From Candidatus Parcubacteria bacterium (lineage in GTDB: Bacteria > Patescibacteriota > Patescibacteriia > JAACEG01): a stretch of 7,444 nucleotides of DNA. A model generated the notes under the pieces. It was not told the DNA's origin, did no database searches, and saw only the letters and a program-made list of their open reading frames with translations. Position 1 is the first letter of the stretch. Each line of letters starts with the position of its first letter. This document shows positions 1 through 7,326 of the stretch, in pieces. Made by a program: the position numbers and the translations under genes. The stretch is taken from positions 1 to 7,444 of the forward strand of contig JAGLJD010000094.1 in assembly GCA_023142625.1 (NCBI GenBank), given 5' to 3'.

Positions 1-160
1 TGAAGCGCGACGAAGCAATCCCATTACTAAGCAGACACAAATCTCTACTTTGCATAGTTTATTCGGATATTAACGAGATTGCTTCGTCGCTCTCTCTTCC
101 CCGCCTAAATTTTTGTTTCACAAAAACTTAGGCGGGTCGCTCGGCTCTTCGCAAAGACAG
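1..160. repeat. Palindromic repeat element, copy 1 (left end cut by the window)
   Basis: This is a non-coding element related to the complete copy at 2890-3070. Its inner arms are a perfect 14 bp inverted repeat, gcgacgaagcaatc at 7-20 and gattgcttcgtcgc at 77-90. Its right outer end, 141-160, matches the right end of the other copy at 3051-3070 with one mismatch and finishes in gcaaagacag. The left outer arm would lie before position 1. Both copies share the core tttgcatagttt (here 49-60) in the same orientation, so they are the same element in the same direction. This copy carries about 31 extra bases next to its right inner arm, which form a separate hairpin. The element resembles a family of dispersed palindromes with a gcgacgaagcaatc core that I recall from many bacterial genomes; membership is inferred. 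No transposase or coding frame is seen. It ends 48 bp before the ATPase gene. Confidence 0.85.
100..136. repeat. Nested hairpin inside palindromic element copy 1
   Basis: Bases 100-116 pair with 120-136 around a three-base loop. The stem is 17 bp, with one position a G-T style mismatch, and its GC-rich ends are cccgcct and aggcggg. The other copy of the element has only about 15 unrelated bases at this point (3032-3046), so the hairpin looks like a small palindrome inserted into, or replacing part of, the larger one. No run of T follows the right arm, so a classical intrinsic terminator for + strand transcription is not supported, although the stem would fold strongly in RNA. The short palindrome tccgcctcgggcgga in the gmd gene has the same style of GC stem. 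Confidence 0.75.
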
Positions 161-208
161 GAAAGGAAAACTCGCAAAAACATTTTGTAATTAAAATTAT
201 CAATTATT

Positions 209-2869
209 ATGGCATGCTTTCACAACATCTCAATTAAATCCTGCCTTAATCAATTAAAAACATCAGAGAGCGGATTGACAGATAAGGAGGCGAAAAAAAG
301 ATCGACAAAATACGGATTAAACGCGCTGCCTGCAAAAAAACCGCTTGGAAAAATAACTATTCTGTTAAGCCAGTTTAAAAGCCCGCTGATCTATATCCTG
401 CTTTTAGCCGGCGTTATCACTCTGTTTTTTAAAGACTATGTTGATTCTGGCGTAATTTTCGGCGCCGTAATCCTAAATACAATTATCGGATTTTTTCAGG
501 AGAACAAAGCAAACAATGCATTAGGCAAATTAAAACAGTTAATAAAACACAATGCTATTGTCTTGCGCGATGGCAATAAAATTAAAATTGAAAGCGCCGA
601 ACTTGTTGTCGGGGACATTATTATTCTACAGGCTGGAAACCGCATTTTAGCGGACGCGCGAATTATTGAAGCTAATAATTTAACAGTTAATGAAGCCGTG
701 TTAACAGGGGAATCCCTGCCTGTAGAAAAAAATTCAGTTGCCGCGAGCAAGGGAGCGATTATCGCTGATCGCAAAAATATGGCCTACTCTGGCACGATAA
801 TTACCAAGGGTCAGGGAAAGGCAGTTGTCTGCGCGATCGGCGTGAAAACTGAAATCGGCAAAATAGCTGAATTAGTGAGCGATACAGAAGACGAAAAAAC
901 TCCCTTGCAGTTGCGTCTCGCGAAATTTTCAAAAATCATCGGAATATTAACAGCAATAGTTTCGCTTCTTATTTTTATAATCGGAATTCTGCAGGGAAGA
1001 GGCGCGTTTGAAATGTTTAAAGTGAGCATAGCTATCGCGGTAGCTGCTATTCCCGAGGGATTGATTGTAGCAGTAACGGTTATTTTGACTATTGGGATGC
1101 AGCGGATACTAAAACAGAAAGCGCTCACTAGAAAATTGGTCGCGGCTGAAACTTTGGGATCAACTACCGTAATCTGTTCTGATAAGACAGGAACATTAAC
1201 CGAAGGAAAAATGCATGTCGCACACATTATTATCGGGGAGAAAGAATTTGAATTGAACGATTTAGGCGCGAGGCAAAAACATAAAGAGGCAAAAGCCGCA
1301 AGCATGGCGCTGCAGACAGGGATGATGTGCAATGACGCCGTGGTTGAAAATTACGATGATGAATTAAAGGAGTGGAAAATAATCGGCGCGCCCACGGAGT
1401 CCGCCCTGCTCTCCGCCGCGATACAGTCTGGATTGAATAAAAAGGAGCTATTAAAAATAGAGCCGAAAATCGACGAACTGCCTTTTGAGAGCGACAATAA
1501 ATTTATGATTTCGTTGCATAAAAAAAGCAACGGATATATTATTTATGAAAAAGGCGCGCCGGAAAAGCTATTAAAAAAATCAATAAATTTTTACCATAAA
1601 GGCGAAATAATAAAATTAACAAAACAGGAACTGAAAAAATTAAACAGCGTCTATGAAAAATTTACAAACAAAGGGGTGAGAGTGATTGCGGTTGCGTCGC
1701 GAGAAATTAAAAAAATTCCGCAAGCGGCGAAAACTGATTGGGACGCTCTTGATAAAAATCTGACCTTTATCGGATTTATCGCCCTAAAAGATCCTTTAAG
1801 GCCAGAAGCAAAAGAGACGATAAAAATGTGCCGCGCGGCCGGTATCAGGCCGATAATCATTACCGGGGATCATAAACTCACGGCTAAAGCGATCGGCGCA
1901 GAGATAGGATTTAAAATAAAATCTGAAAATATAATTACAGGCGAAGAGCTGGATAAAATTTCAGACAGCAAATTTAAAAAAATCGTAAAAAAAATTGATA
2001 TTTACGCCAGAGTTAATCCTCGGCATAAGCTGCGTATTGTAAAAATGCTCCAAAGCCGCGGCGAGGTTGTGGCGATGACCGGAGACGGCATCAACGACTC
2101 CCCTGCCCTAAAAGCCGCGGATATAGGAATCGCGCTCGGGAACGGAACAGACATCGCCAAAGAATCATCAGATATTGTTTTGATGGATAATAATTTTAAA
2201 ACTATTATTTCCGCTGTGCGGCAAGGAAGAATTATATTTTCCAATATTAGAAAAGTGATAACCTACTTGATTTCTGACTGTTTTTCTGAAATAATCTTAA
2301 TATCTGGATCTATGCTTTTCGGGCTGCCGCTCGCGATTCTGCCCGCTCAAATTCTTTGGATAAATATTGTGAACGACGGACTGCCAGATTTTTCTTTGGC
2401 TTTTGAAAAAGGAAACAAGCGCATAATGTCTGTCAAGCCGATTAAAAAAAACGAGCATATTTTTAATAGCGAAATGAAAGCGGTAATTTTTGGCGCCGGG
2501 GCTATAAAAGATTTGATGATTTTCGCCCTGTTTTTTTGGATGTATCAAGCAGGATCGGAAATCGGCTATTTAAGGACGCTCTTTTTTACTATTCTCGGCT
2601 TTAAATCCTTAGCCTCTATTTTCAGTTTGCGAAATCTCAGCCAGCCGATCTGGAAAATAAATCCGTTTGGCAATCTGTATTTAGTCGGCGCTGTCGCGAT
2701 AAGCTTCGCCTTGCTTCTGTCCGCAATCTACTTGCCGTTCCTGCAAACTCTGCTTTCAACAACTGTTATGAATCTGAATGATTGGCTTATAATTATCTCA
2801 ATAGGCGCGTTAAGCGTCTTCATGATAGAAACGACAAAACATTATTTTATTGTGAAAAAAAAGGTATAA
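209..2869 (+). CDS. P-type cation-transporting ATPase, P2 (SERCA-like) group, probable Ca2+ pump
   Basis: This is a membrane ion pump of 886 residues that couples ATP hydrolysis, through a phospho-aspartate intermediate, to cation transport. The order of parts is complete: an N-terminal cation-ATPase domain (about 1-70), actuator motif TGES at 166-169, M4 motif PEGL at 282-285, phosphorylation site DKTGTLT at 325-331 (D325), nucleotide-binding KGAPE at 448-452, ITGDH at 551-555, the hinge GDGINDS at 625-631, then C-terminal helices M5-M10. Likely ion ligands are E283 in M4, E694 in M5, and N719 and D723 in M6 (WINIVNDGLP). The SERCA positions N768 and E908 appear to be C691 and L796, so the exact ion is uncertain; Ca2+ is favoured, with other cations possible. 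The ATG at 209 fits the usual family N-terminus, but no Shine-Dalgarno is visible before it. The gene stands alone between two palindromic elements and has no obvious link to the polysaccharide genes downstream. Confidence 0.93.
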   Translation: MACFHNISIKSCLNQLKTSESGLTDKEAKKRSTKYGLNALPAKKPLGKITILLSQFKSPLIYILLLAGVITLFFKDYVDSGVIFGAVILNTIIGFFQENKANNALGKLKQLIKHNAIVLRDGNKIKIESAELVVGDIIILQAGNRILADARIIEANNLTVNEAVLTGESLPVEKNSVAASKGAIIADRKNMAYSGTIITKGQGKAVVCAIGVKTEIGKIAELVSDTEDEKTPLQLRLAKFSKIIGILTAIVSLLIFIIGILQGRGAFEMFKVSIAIAVAAIPEGLIVAVTVILTIGMQRILKQKALTRKLVAAETLGSTTVICSDKTGTLTEGKMHVAHIIIGEKEFELNDLGARQKHKEAKAASMALQTGMMCNDAVVENYDDELKEWKIIGAPTESALLSAAIQSGLNKKELLKIEPKIDELPFESDNKFMISLHKKSNGYIIYEKGAPEKLLKKSINFYHKGEIIKLTKQELKKLNSVYEKFTNKGVRVIAVASREIKKIPQAAKTDWDALDKNLTFIGFIALKDPLRPEAKETIKMCRAAGIRPIIITGDHKLTAKAIGAEIGFKIKSENIITGEELDKISDSKFKKIVKKIDIYARVNPRHKLRIVKMLQSRGEVVAMTGDGINDSPALKAADIGIALGNGTDIAKESSDIVLMDNNFKTIISAVRQGRIIFSNIRKVITYLISDCFSEIILISGSMLFGLPLAILPAQILWINIVNDGLPDFSLAFEKGNKRIMSVKPIKKNEHIFNSEMKAVIFGAGAIKDLMIFALFFWMYQAGSEIGYLRTLFFTILGFKSLASIFSLRNLSQPIWKINPFGNLYLVGAVAISFALLLSAIYLPFLQTLLSTTVMNLNDWLIIISIGALSVFMIETTKHYFIVKKKV

Positions 2870-2889
2870 TAAAAAAATCTTTTTTCTTT

Positions 2890-3070
2890 CTGTCTTTGCG
2901 AGGAGCCGAATGAGCGTAGCGAATGAGATGCGACGAAGCAATCCCATTACTGAGCGAAAAAATCTATAATTATAATTTTCGTCTATGCTTTTGCATAGTT
3001 TGTGCGGTTAGTAATGAGATTGCTTCGTCGCTCTCTCTCACTGCGTTCGCTCGGCTCCTCGCAAAGACAG
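2890..3070. repeat. Palindromic repeat element, copy 2 (complete, 181 bp)
   Basis: This is a complete non-coding inverted-repeat element between the ATPase and the sugar transferase genes. The outer arms are a perfect 20 bp inverted repeat: ctgtctttgcgaggagccga at 2890-2909 and its reverse complement at 3051-3070. The inner arms are gcgacgaagcaatc at 2930-2943 and gattgcttcgtcgc at 3018-3031, with the pairing extending inward to cattact/agtaatg apart from one base. About 20 poorly matched bases lie between the outer and inner arms on each side. The centre (2952-3009) is AT-rich and contains a small hairpin, ctatgc-tttt-gcatag, at 2983-2998. No open frame, transposase or convincing target-site duplication is seen. 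It begins 20 bp after the ATPase stop and ends 60 bp before the next start, so it fills almost the whole gap. It may act as a folded RNA or transcription boundary, or be a small non-autonomous mobile element. Confidence 0.92.
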
Positions 3071-3091
3071 TGGGATTTATGCTTTAATTTA

Positions 3092-3120
3092 TTGCAAATT
3101 GGTAATTGAAAATTGATAAT
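3092..3120 (+). promoter_or_regulatory. Possible sigma-70-type promoter for the polysaccharide operon
   Basis: The hexamer ttgcaa at 3092-3097 and the hexamer gataat at 3115-3120 are 17 bp apart, with four and five matches respectively to the -35 and -10 consensus. They lie just downstream of the palindromic element and just upstream of the first gene of the operon. Transcription from here would start at about 3127, only a few bases before the ATG at 3131, which would give an almost leaderless message and fits the absence of a Shine-Dalgarno site. In AT-rich DNA such matches arise by chance, so this is only a candidate. Confidence 0.3.
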
Positions 3121-3130
3121 TATTTCTTTT

Positions 3131-4498
3131 ATGTTCTCAAACAGATTAAAAACAATAATCCTAATGGGCGGCGATCTGCTGATGCTCTATTTTTCCTTGA
3201 GTTTAACCTTGATTATCCGCTATGGAATATCAGAAGCCGATGAATTATGGAACAGGCATTTCGCGCCTTTTACTATTGTTTATCTAGTCTGGATAATTGT
3301 ATTTTATATAATCGGACTGTACGAAAACAGCAGGCAAAAAAATCTGCTCTCTTTTTATTCTTTGACCGCGAAAGCGATGATAACCAACAGTTTAATCTCT
3401 GTGCTTTTTTTCTATTTTATCTCTTATTCAGGAATCAGCCCGAAAAGAATACTCTTTATAAATATAATTATCTTCTGCCTCCTGTTTTTCTTATGGCGGA
3501 AATTATACTCAAAAGCGATTTACTCTTCAGCCGCGCTTAATAATCTGCTGATAATCGGAACAGGCAGCCAATCGCTAAAAACCATCAATCAAATTGCAAG
3601 AAATCCGAATTTCGGATACAAACTGATAGGAGTTATCGGAAACAGCGGCGGCGAGCTTCCCGCTGAAATTAAATTTATAAGCAGCGAAAATTTAGATCTG
3701 CCTGATATTATAAAAAAAGAAAAAATTCAGACCATCGTAAATTCCGACAATGAAAATCAGTTGAAAATAAACAGGGAGTTATATAAAAGCTTGTCTTGCA
3801 AAGTTAGAATTTTAGGGCTGGCGAATTTTTACGAAGAATTGAATAAAAAAATTCATATCAATTTAATAAATGAAATATGGTTTTTGGAAAATCTTAAAGA
3901 AGGCGAAAAAAAGATTTACGAATTTGGAAAACGGATTGCGGATATCGCGCTTGCGTGCGCCGGGCTTATTCTCTCTTTTCCATTCTTGCCTTTTTTGGCT
4001 TTAGCGATTAAGATAGACAGCAAGGGTCCGCTATTTTTTACGCAAATCAGGACCGGCAAAAACGGAAAAAAGTTTTTAGCGGTTAAATTAAGGACAATGG
4101 CAAAAGACGCTGAAAAATACGGTCCGCAACTGGCAAAAATCAATGATCCGCGCGTAACTCGCGCAGGAAAATTTCTGCGCCAAAGCAGAATTGATGAAAT
4201 ACCGCAGCTGCTGAATGTGCTGCGCGGCGAGATGAGTTTCATCGGTCCTCGCCCTGAACGGCCTGAATTCATACGCGAATTGGAAAAAAAAATACCTTTT
4301 TATAAGCAGCGGCTGATTATTAAGCCTGGACTCACGGGATGCGATCAAATTTCAGGCGCCTACCACAGCGCGTCTCCGCATGACAGTTTGGAAAAACTGC
4401 AGTATGATCTATATTATATAAAAAACAGATCTTTCGCGCTGGATCTGGATATTTTATTAAAAACAATTAATATTATTTTAAAAAGGCAAGGAAGGTAA
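3131..4498 (+). CDS. Polyprenyl-phosphate sugar-1-phosphate transferase (exopolysaccharide initiating enzyme, WbaP/WcaJ-like)
   Basis: This membrane enzyme is predicted to move a hexose-1-phosphate from a nucleotide sugar to a polyprenyl phosphate carrier, the first step of surface-polysaccharide assembly. The 455-residue protein has about four N-terminal membrane helices (8-30, 47-64, 82-101, 105-122), a Rossmann-like middle domain starting at [10 protein letters not shown] (139-148), and a C-terminal bacterial sugar transferase domain from about 263 to the end. That domain shows the re-entrant hydrophobic helix (about 270-294), KLRTM at 319-323, the catalytic Asp-Glu pair D355-E356 in [16 protein letters not shown] at 372-380 and KPGLTG. 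The length is typical of the three-part family. I chose the ATG at 3131 over the in-frame TTG at 3113, which adds only six residues and would overlap the possible -10 site. The sugar cannot be read from sequence. It opens a tight gene set and ends 7 bp before gmd. Confidence 0.93.
   Translation: MFSNRLKTIILMGGDLLMLYFSLSLTLIIRYGISEADELWNRHFAPFTIVYLVWIIVFYIIGLYENSRQKNLLSFYSLTAKAMITNSLISVLFFYFISYSGISPKRILFINIIIFCLLFFLWRKLYSKAIYSSAALNNLLIIGTGSQSLKTINQIARNPNFGYKLIGVIGNSGGELPAEIKFISSENLDLPDIIKKEKIQTIVNSDNENQLKINRELYKSLSCKVRILGLANFYEELNKKIHINLINEIWFLENLKEGEKKIYEFGKRIADIALACAGLILSFPFLPFLALAIKIDSKGPLFFTQIRTGKNGKKFLAVKLRTMAKDAEKYGPQLAKINDPRVTRAGKFLRQSRIDEIPQLLNVLRGEMSFIGPRPERPEFIRELEKKIPFYKQRLIIKPGLTGCDQISGAYHSASPHDSLEKLQYDLYYIKNRSFALDLDILLKTINIILKRQGR
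4488..4495 (+). promoter_or_regulatory. Ribosome binding site for gmd
   Basis: The purine run aaggaagg lies 10 bases before the ATG at 4506 and overlaps the last codons of the sugar transferase gene. It is the best Shine-Dalgarno-like site in the window. It supports the start at 4506 over the in-frame ATG at 4518, which would be about 22 bases away. Confidence 0.6.
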
Positions 4499-4505
4499 AA
4501 AATTT

Positions 4506-5576
4506 ATGAATAATAATATGTCCGCCTCGGGCGGAAAGAAAGCTTTAATTACAGGAATAACAGGGCAAGACGGATCTTATCTTGCCGAGTTGCTGTTAAA
4601 AAAAGGATATGAAGTGCATGGAATCATCAGGAGATCCAGTAGTTTTAATACAGGCAGAATTGACCATTTATACAAAGATCCTCACATAAACGGCGTAAAA
4701 ATGTATCTGCATTACGGCGATCTTTCAGATGGAAGCAATATAAATAGAATTTTAAAAAAAATACAGCCTGATGAAATTTATCATTTAGGCGCGCAAAGCC
4801 ATGTTAGGGTAAGTTTTGACACGCCAAAATATACAGGCGATGTGACAGGGCTCGGAACAACGAGAATTTTAGATGCGATAAAAGACAGCGGAATTAAAAC
4901 AAAATTTTATCAAGCATCGTCATCTGAAATGTTCGGGCAAGTAAAGCTTGAAGATTTGCCGATCAATGAAAACACAATTTTTCATCCGCGCTCGCCTTAT
5001 GCCTGCGCCAAAGTCTACGCTTATTGGATGACAAAAAACTACAGAGAAAGTTATAATATGTTCGCATGTAACGGGATATTATTCAACCATGAAAGCCCTC
5101 GTCGCGGAGAAACTTTTGTTACAAAAAAAATTACGCGCGGACTGGCAAGAATAAAATTAGGAAAAAATGAAAAGCTGTATTTGGGAAACTTGGACGCTAA
5201 ACGGGACTGGGGATACGCTAAAGACTTCGTATATGGAATGTGGTTAATGCTGCAGCAGGAAAAACCTGATGATTTTATTTTAGCCACAAACGAAACCCAT
5301 AGCGTGCGTGAATTTATTAAAAAAACAGTTGAATTTTTTGATTTTGATTTAATTTGGGAAGGAAAAGGTCTAGATGAAAAAGGGATAGACAAAAAAACAG
5401 GAAAAACTATTATTGAAATTGATTCTAAATATTTCAGACCGGCAGAAGTGGATATATTATTAGGCGACTACGCAAAAGCGAAAGAAAAATTGGGCTGGGA
5501 GCCGAAAGTTAAATTTGATAAATTAGTAGAAATAATGGCAAAAGCTGATTATGACAAGGAAGTTGAAAGTTCTTAA
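4506..5576 (+). CDS. gmd: GDP-mannose 4,6-dehydratase
   Basis: This cytosolic enzyme converts GDP-D-mannose to GDP-4-keto-6-deoxy-D-mannose, using bound NADP(H), the first step toward GDP-L-fucose. The 356-residue protein is an extended short-chain dehydrogenase with the nucleotide-binding motif GITGQDG at 17-23. Its active site reads SSSEMFG (138-144), with S139 where the family usually has threonine, E141, and the YxxxK pair Y165/K169. The stretch around [16 protein letters not shown] and the C-terminal [12 protein letters not shown] are highly characteristic of GMD. The N-terminus is odd: before the usual KKALITG there are ten extra residues, [10 protein letters not shown], part of which is encoded by a 15 bp GC palindrome. 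The gene follows the sugar transferase by 7 bp and precedes fcl by 21 bp, so co-transcription is likely. Other related dehydratases (for example of the rmd or CDP-glucose type) are less likely given these motifs. Confidence 0.97.
   Translation: MNNNMSASGGKKALITGITGQDGSYLAELLLKKGYEVHGIIRRSSSFNTGRIDHLYKDPHINGVKMYLHYGDLSDGSNINRILKKIQPDEIYHLGAQSHVRVSFDTPKYTGDVTGLGTTRILDAIKDSGIKTKFYQASSSEMFGQVKLEDLPINENTIFHPRSPYACAKVYAYWMTKNYRESYNMFACNGILFNHESPRRGETFVTKKITRGLARIKLGKNEKLYLGNLDAKRDWGYAKDFVYGMWLMLQQEKPDDFILATNETHSVREFIKKTVEFFDFDLIWEGKGLDEKGIDKKTGKTIIEIDSKYFRPAEVDILLGDYAKAKEKLGWEPKVKFDKLVEIMAKADYDKEVESS
4521..4535. repeat. Short GC palindrome inside the gmd 5' coding region
   Basis: The sequence tccgcctcgggcgga is a perfect 6 bp inverted repeat (4521-4526 with 4530-4535) around a tcg loop. 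It starts 13 bases after the gmd start codon and is translated in frame as Ser-Ala-Ser-Gly-Gly. It is much more GC-rich than the surrounding DNA and falls in residues that normal GMD proteins lack, which suggests an inserted repeat unit. As RNA it could form a small hairpin close to the initiation site. Confidence 0.7.
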
Positions 5577-5597
5577 AGTCTATAAGGTCAAAAGTTT

Positions 5598-6533
5598 ATG
5601 GATAAAAATTCTAAAATTTATATTGCGGGGCATCAAGGGCTGGTCGGTTCGGCAATTATTAGAAACTTGCAAAATCAAGGATATGTAAATTTAGTTGTAA
5701 AAACTAGGCAAGAGCTTGATTTATTAGATGATATAGCCGTTATAAAATTTTTTAAAAAAGAAAAACCGAAATATATTTTTTTAGCCGCAGCTAAGGTTGG
5801 CGGAATTATGGCAAATAATAGCTATCCCGCTGAATTTATCTATCAAAATTTAAAAATTCAAAACAGCATAATCCATAACGCGTATTTGCATAAAACAAAA
5901 AAACTTTTATTTTTAGGCAGTTCCTGTATTTATCCTAAATTTTCTAAACAGCCGATTAAAGAAAAATATTTAATGTCTGGGGAATTAGAGCCGACAAACA
6001 GAGCTTATGCTATTGCTAAAATTGCTGGAATTGAAATGTGCCGATCGTATAATAAGCAATATAAAACTAATTTTATTTCCGCAATGCCGACTAATCTTTA
6101 CGGACCGAATGATAATTTTGATTTGGAAAATTCCCATGTATTGCCAGCGCTGATAAAAAAATTTCATGAAGCAAAAATTAAAAATAAAAAAGAAATAACG
6201 CTTTGGGGGACAGGAAAACCGAAAAGGGAATTTCTGTATGTTGACGATTTAGCGGACGCCTGCGTATTTTTAATGCAAAATTATAATGACTCTGATATAA
6301 TAAATATTGGGACTGGCGAGGACTTATCAATAAAAAAATTAGCAGAAAATATAAAAAAAATCATTGGTTTCAAAGGCAATATAAAATGGGACTATTCTAA
6401 GCCAGACGGAACTCCTAAAAAACTGCTTGATGTCTCCAAATTGCATAAACTCGGATTGAGGCATAAAATTAAGTTAAAACAAGGGATAAAAATAACTTAT
6501 GAACAATACAAAAACAACGATAATAAGGCCTAA
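5598..6533 (+). CDS. fcl: GDP-L-fucose synthase (GDP-4-keto-6-deoxymannose 3,5-epimerase-4-reductase)
   Basis: This cytosolic enzyme takes the Gmd product through 3,5-epimerisation and NADPH-dependent 4-reduction to GDP-L-fucose. The 311-residue protein is slightly shorter than the E. coli enzyme and complete. The nucleotide-binding glycine motif is [10 protein letters not shown] near residues 10-19. Catalytic residues align with E. coli S107, C109, Y136, K140 and H179 at a constant offset of one: S108 and C110 in GSSCIYP, Y137 and K141 in YAIAKIAG, and H180 in NSHVLPAL. All the family's key residues are therefore present. Only a weak purine site, aagg at 5584-5587, precedes the ATG. The 3' end overlaps the permease gene by 35 bp in another frame, suggesting coupled translation. 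By eye its codons are more A/T-rich than those of the ATPase gene, but not enough to claim a foreign origin. Confidence 0.96.
   Translation: MDKNSKIYIAGHQGLVGSAIIRNLQNQGYVNLVVKTRQELDLLDDIAVIKFFKKEKPKYIFLAAAKVGGIMANNSYPAEFIYQNLKIQNSIIHNAYLHKTKKLLFLGSSCIYPKFSKQPIKEKYLMSGELEPTNRAYAIAKIAGIEMCRSYNKQYKTNFISAMPTNLYGPNDNFDLENSHVLPALIKKFHEAKIKNKKEITLWGTGKPKREFLYVDDLADACVFLMQNYNDSDIINIGTGEDLSIKKLAENIKKIIGFKGNIKWDYSKPDGTPKKLLDVSKLHKLGLRHKIKLKQGIKITYEQYKNNDNKA
6481..6486 (+). promoter_or_regulatory. Possible ribosome binding site for the ABC permease
   Basis: The sequence aaggga lies 12 bases before the ATG at 6499, inside the 3' end of fcl. The spacing is a little long, so initiation may depend on ribosomes finishing fcl, whose stop lies 30 bases downstream of this start. 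Confidence 0.35.
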
Positions 6534-7326
6534 AAAAACTTTTAGCTGGAACGACTTAAAAGAAATTTGGCAATACAGAGAACTGCTCTATTTTTTCAGT
6601 TGGCGCGACTTAAAAGTAAGATATAAACAGACAGCTATCGGAGTGCTGTGGGCAATTTTTCAGCCATTCATCACAATGATAATCTTCTCAATTTTTTTCG
6701 GCAACTTAGCGAAAATGCCATCAGATGGAATTCCTTATCCTATTTTTGTTTATACTGGACTTCTCTTGTGGCAATTTTTTTCAACAGCATTGTCAGAAAC
6801 CAGCAATTGTTTAATAGCCAACCAATCAATTATTACCAAGGTATATTTTCCGCGCTTAATTCTTCCGATATCATCCGTTATAACTAAATTTGTTGATTTT
6901 TTCATCGCTTCTACGATTTTAATCGGCTTAATGGCGTATTATAACTACCTTCCTAATCTGACTGGTTTGTTAATTTTGCCGCTTCTTCTCTTAATAACAT
7001 TTATGGCGGCAGTCGGAGGCGGTTTATTTCTTGCCGCTGTTAATGTAAAATACCGCGATGTGCGATACGCGCTTCCGTTTTTTATTCAAATGATGCTGTT
7101 CGTAACGCCTGTAATTTATCCAGCTAGCATTGCTGGAAAATATTCTTGGATTTTAGCGCTAAATCCGATGACTGGGGTTATTAAAGCAGCAAGAGCGGCA
7201 ATTCTTAGCAACGCGCCGATTAACTGGACATTACTGTTGATTTCTGGAATTGCTTGTTTGTTTATACTTATTGTCGGCATAATCTACTTTAAAAAAACCG
7301 AAAGGTATTTCGCAGATATAGTTTAA
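6499..7326 (+). CDS. ABC-2 type polysaccharide export permease (Wzm/TagG family)
   Basis: This is the membrane subunit of an ABC exporter for lipid-linked surface polysaccharide. The 275-residue protein has a cytoplasmic N-terminal segment, the family signature around [16 protein letters not shown] (41-56), and about six membrane segments near 48-70, 81-100, 121-148, 155-181, 192-210 and 243-264. Other typical features are YFPR at 116-119, VKYRD at 183-187, LNPM at 221-224 and a C-terminus ending [11 protein letters not shown]. The length and both ends look complete. It needs an ATP-binding partner (Wzt/TagH), often encoded next door, but none is in this window. It is the last gene of the tight block and overlaps fcl by 35 bp. 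Together with Gmd, Fcl and the sugar transferase it points to export of a fucose- or deoxyhexose-containing glycan. The exact substrate cannot be deduced, and a teichoic-acid-type substrate is possible for the family. Confidence 0.93.
   Translation: MNNTKTTIIRPKKTFSWNDLKEIWQYRELLYFFSWRDLKVRYKQTAIGVLWAIFQPFITMIIFSIFFGNLAKMPSDGIPYPIFVYTGLLLWQFFSTALSETSNCLIANQSIITKVYFPRLILPISSVITKFVDFFIASTILIGLMAYYNYLPNLTGLLILPLLLLITFMAAVGGGLFLAAVNVKYRDVRYALPFFIQMMLFVTPVIYPASIAGKYSWILALNPMTGVIKAARAAILSNAPINWTLLLISGIACLFILIVGIIYFKKTERYFADIV

Noticed and set aside
811..1332. Antisense open frame of 173 codons inside the ATPase gene
   Set aside because: It lies opposite the conserved actuator, M4 and phosphorylation regions of the pump, has low-complexity Ser/Ile/Ala-rich content typical of a shadow frame, and resembles no family I recognise. 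The other antisense frames at 496-774, 1651-1860, 2002-2244, 2297-2548, 3916-4348, 5051-5392 and 5985-6167 were rejected for the same reason.
2870..2889. Intrinsic terminator after the ATPase gene
   Set aside because: Runs of A and T around 2870-2889 could pair, but the stem would be only about six A-T pairs with no GC. The palindromic element that follows has strong stems but no T run after its right arm, so a classical terminator is not supported.
1..3070. CRISPR array
   Set aside because: Only two copies of the repeat occur, about 2.9 kb apart with a gene between them, and the units are large palindromes rather than short regularly spaced repeats.
2870..3090. Target-site duplication flanking palindromic element copy 2
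   Set aside because: Bases before 2890 (ctttttcttt-like) and after 3070 (tgggattt) do not match as a direct repeat, so insertion by transposition is not shown by the flanks.
3113..3130. TTG at 3113 as the sugar transferase start
   Set aside because: It adds only six residues to a variable N-terminus, has no Shine-Dalgarno, and overlaps the possible -10 hexamer. The ATG at 3131 is simpler, though the TTG cannot be excluded.
3247..3540. Second + strand frame of 97 codons inside the sugar transferase gene
   Set aside because: It overlaps the membrane-helix region of a clear family member in another frame, and its translation shows no recognisable domain. The frame at 6648-6887 within the permease gene is rejected likewise.
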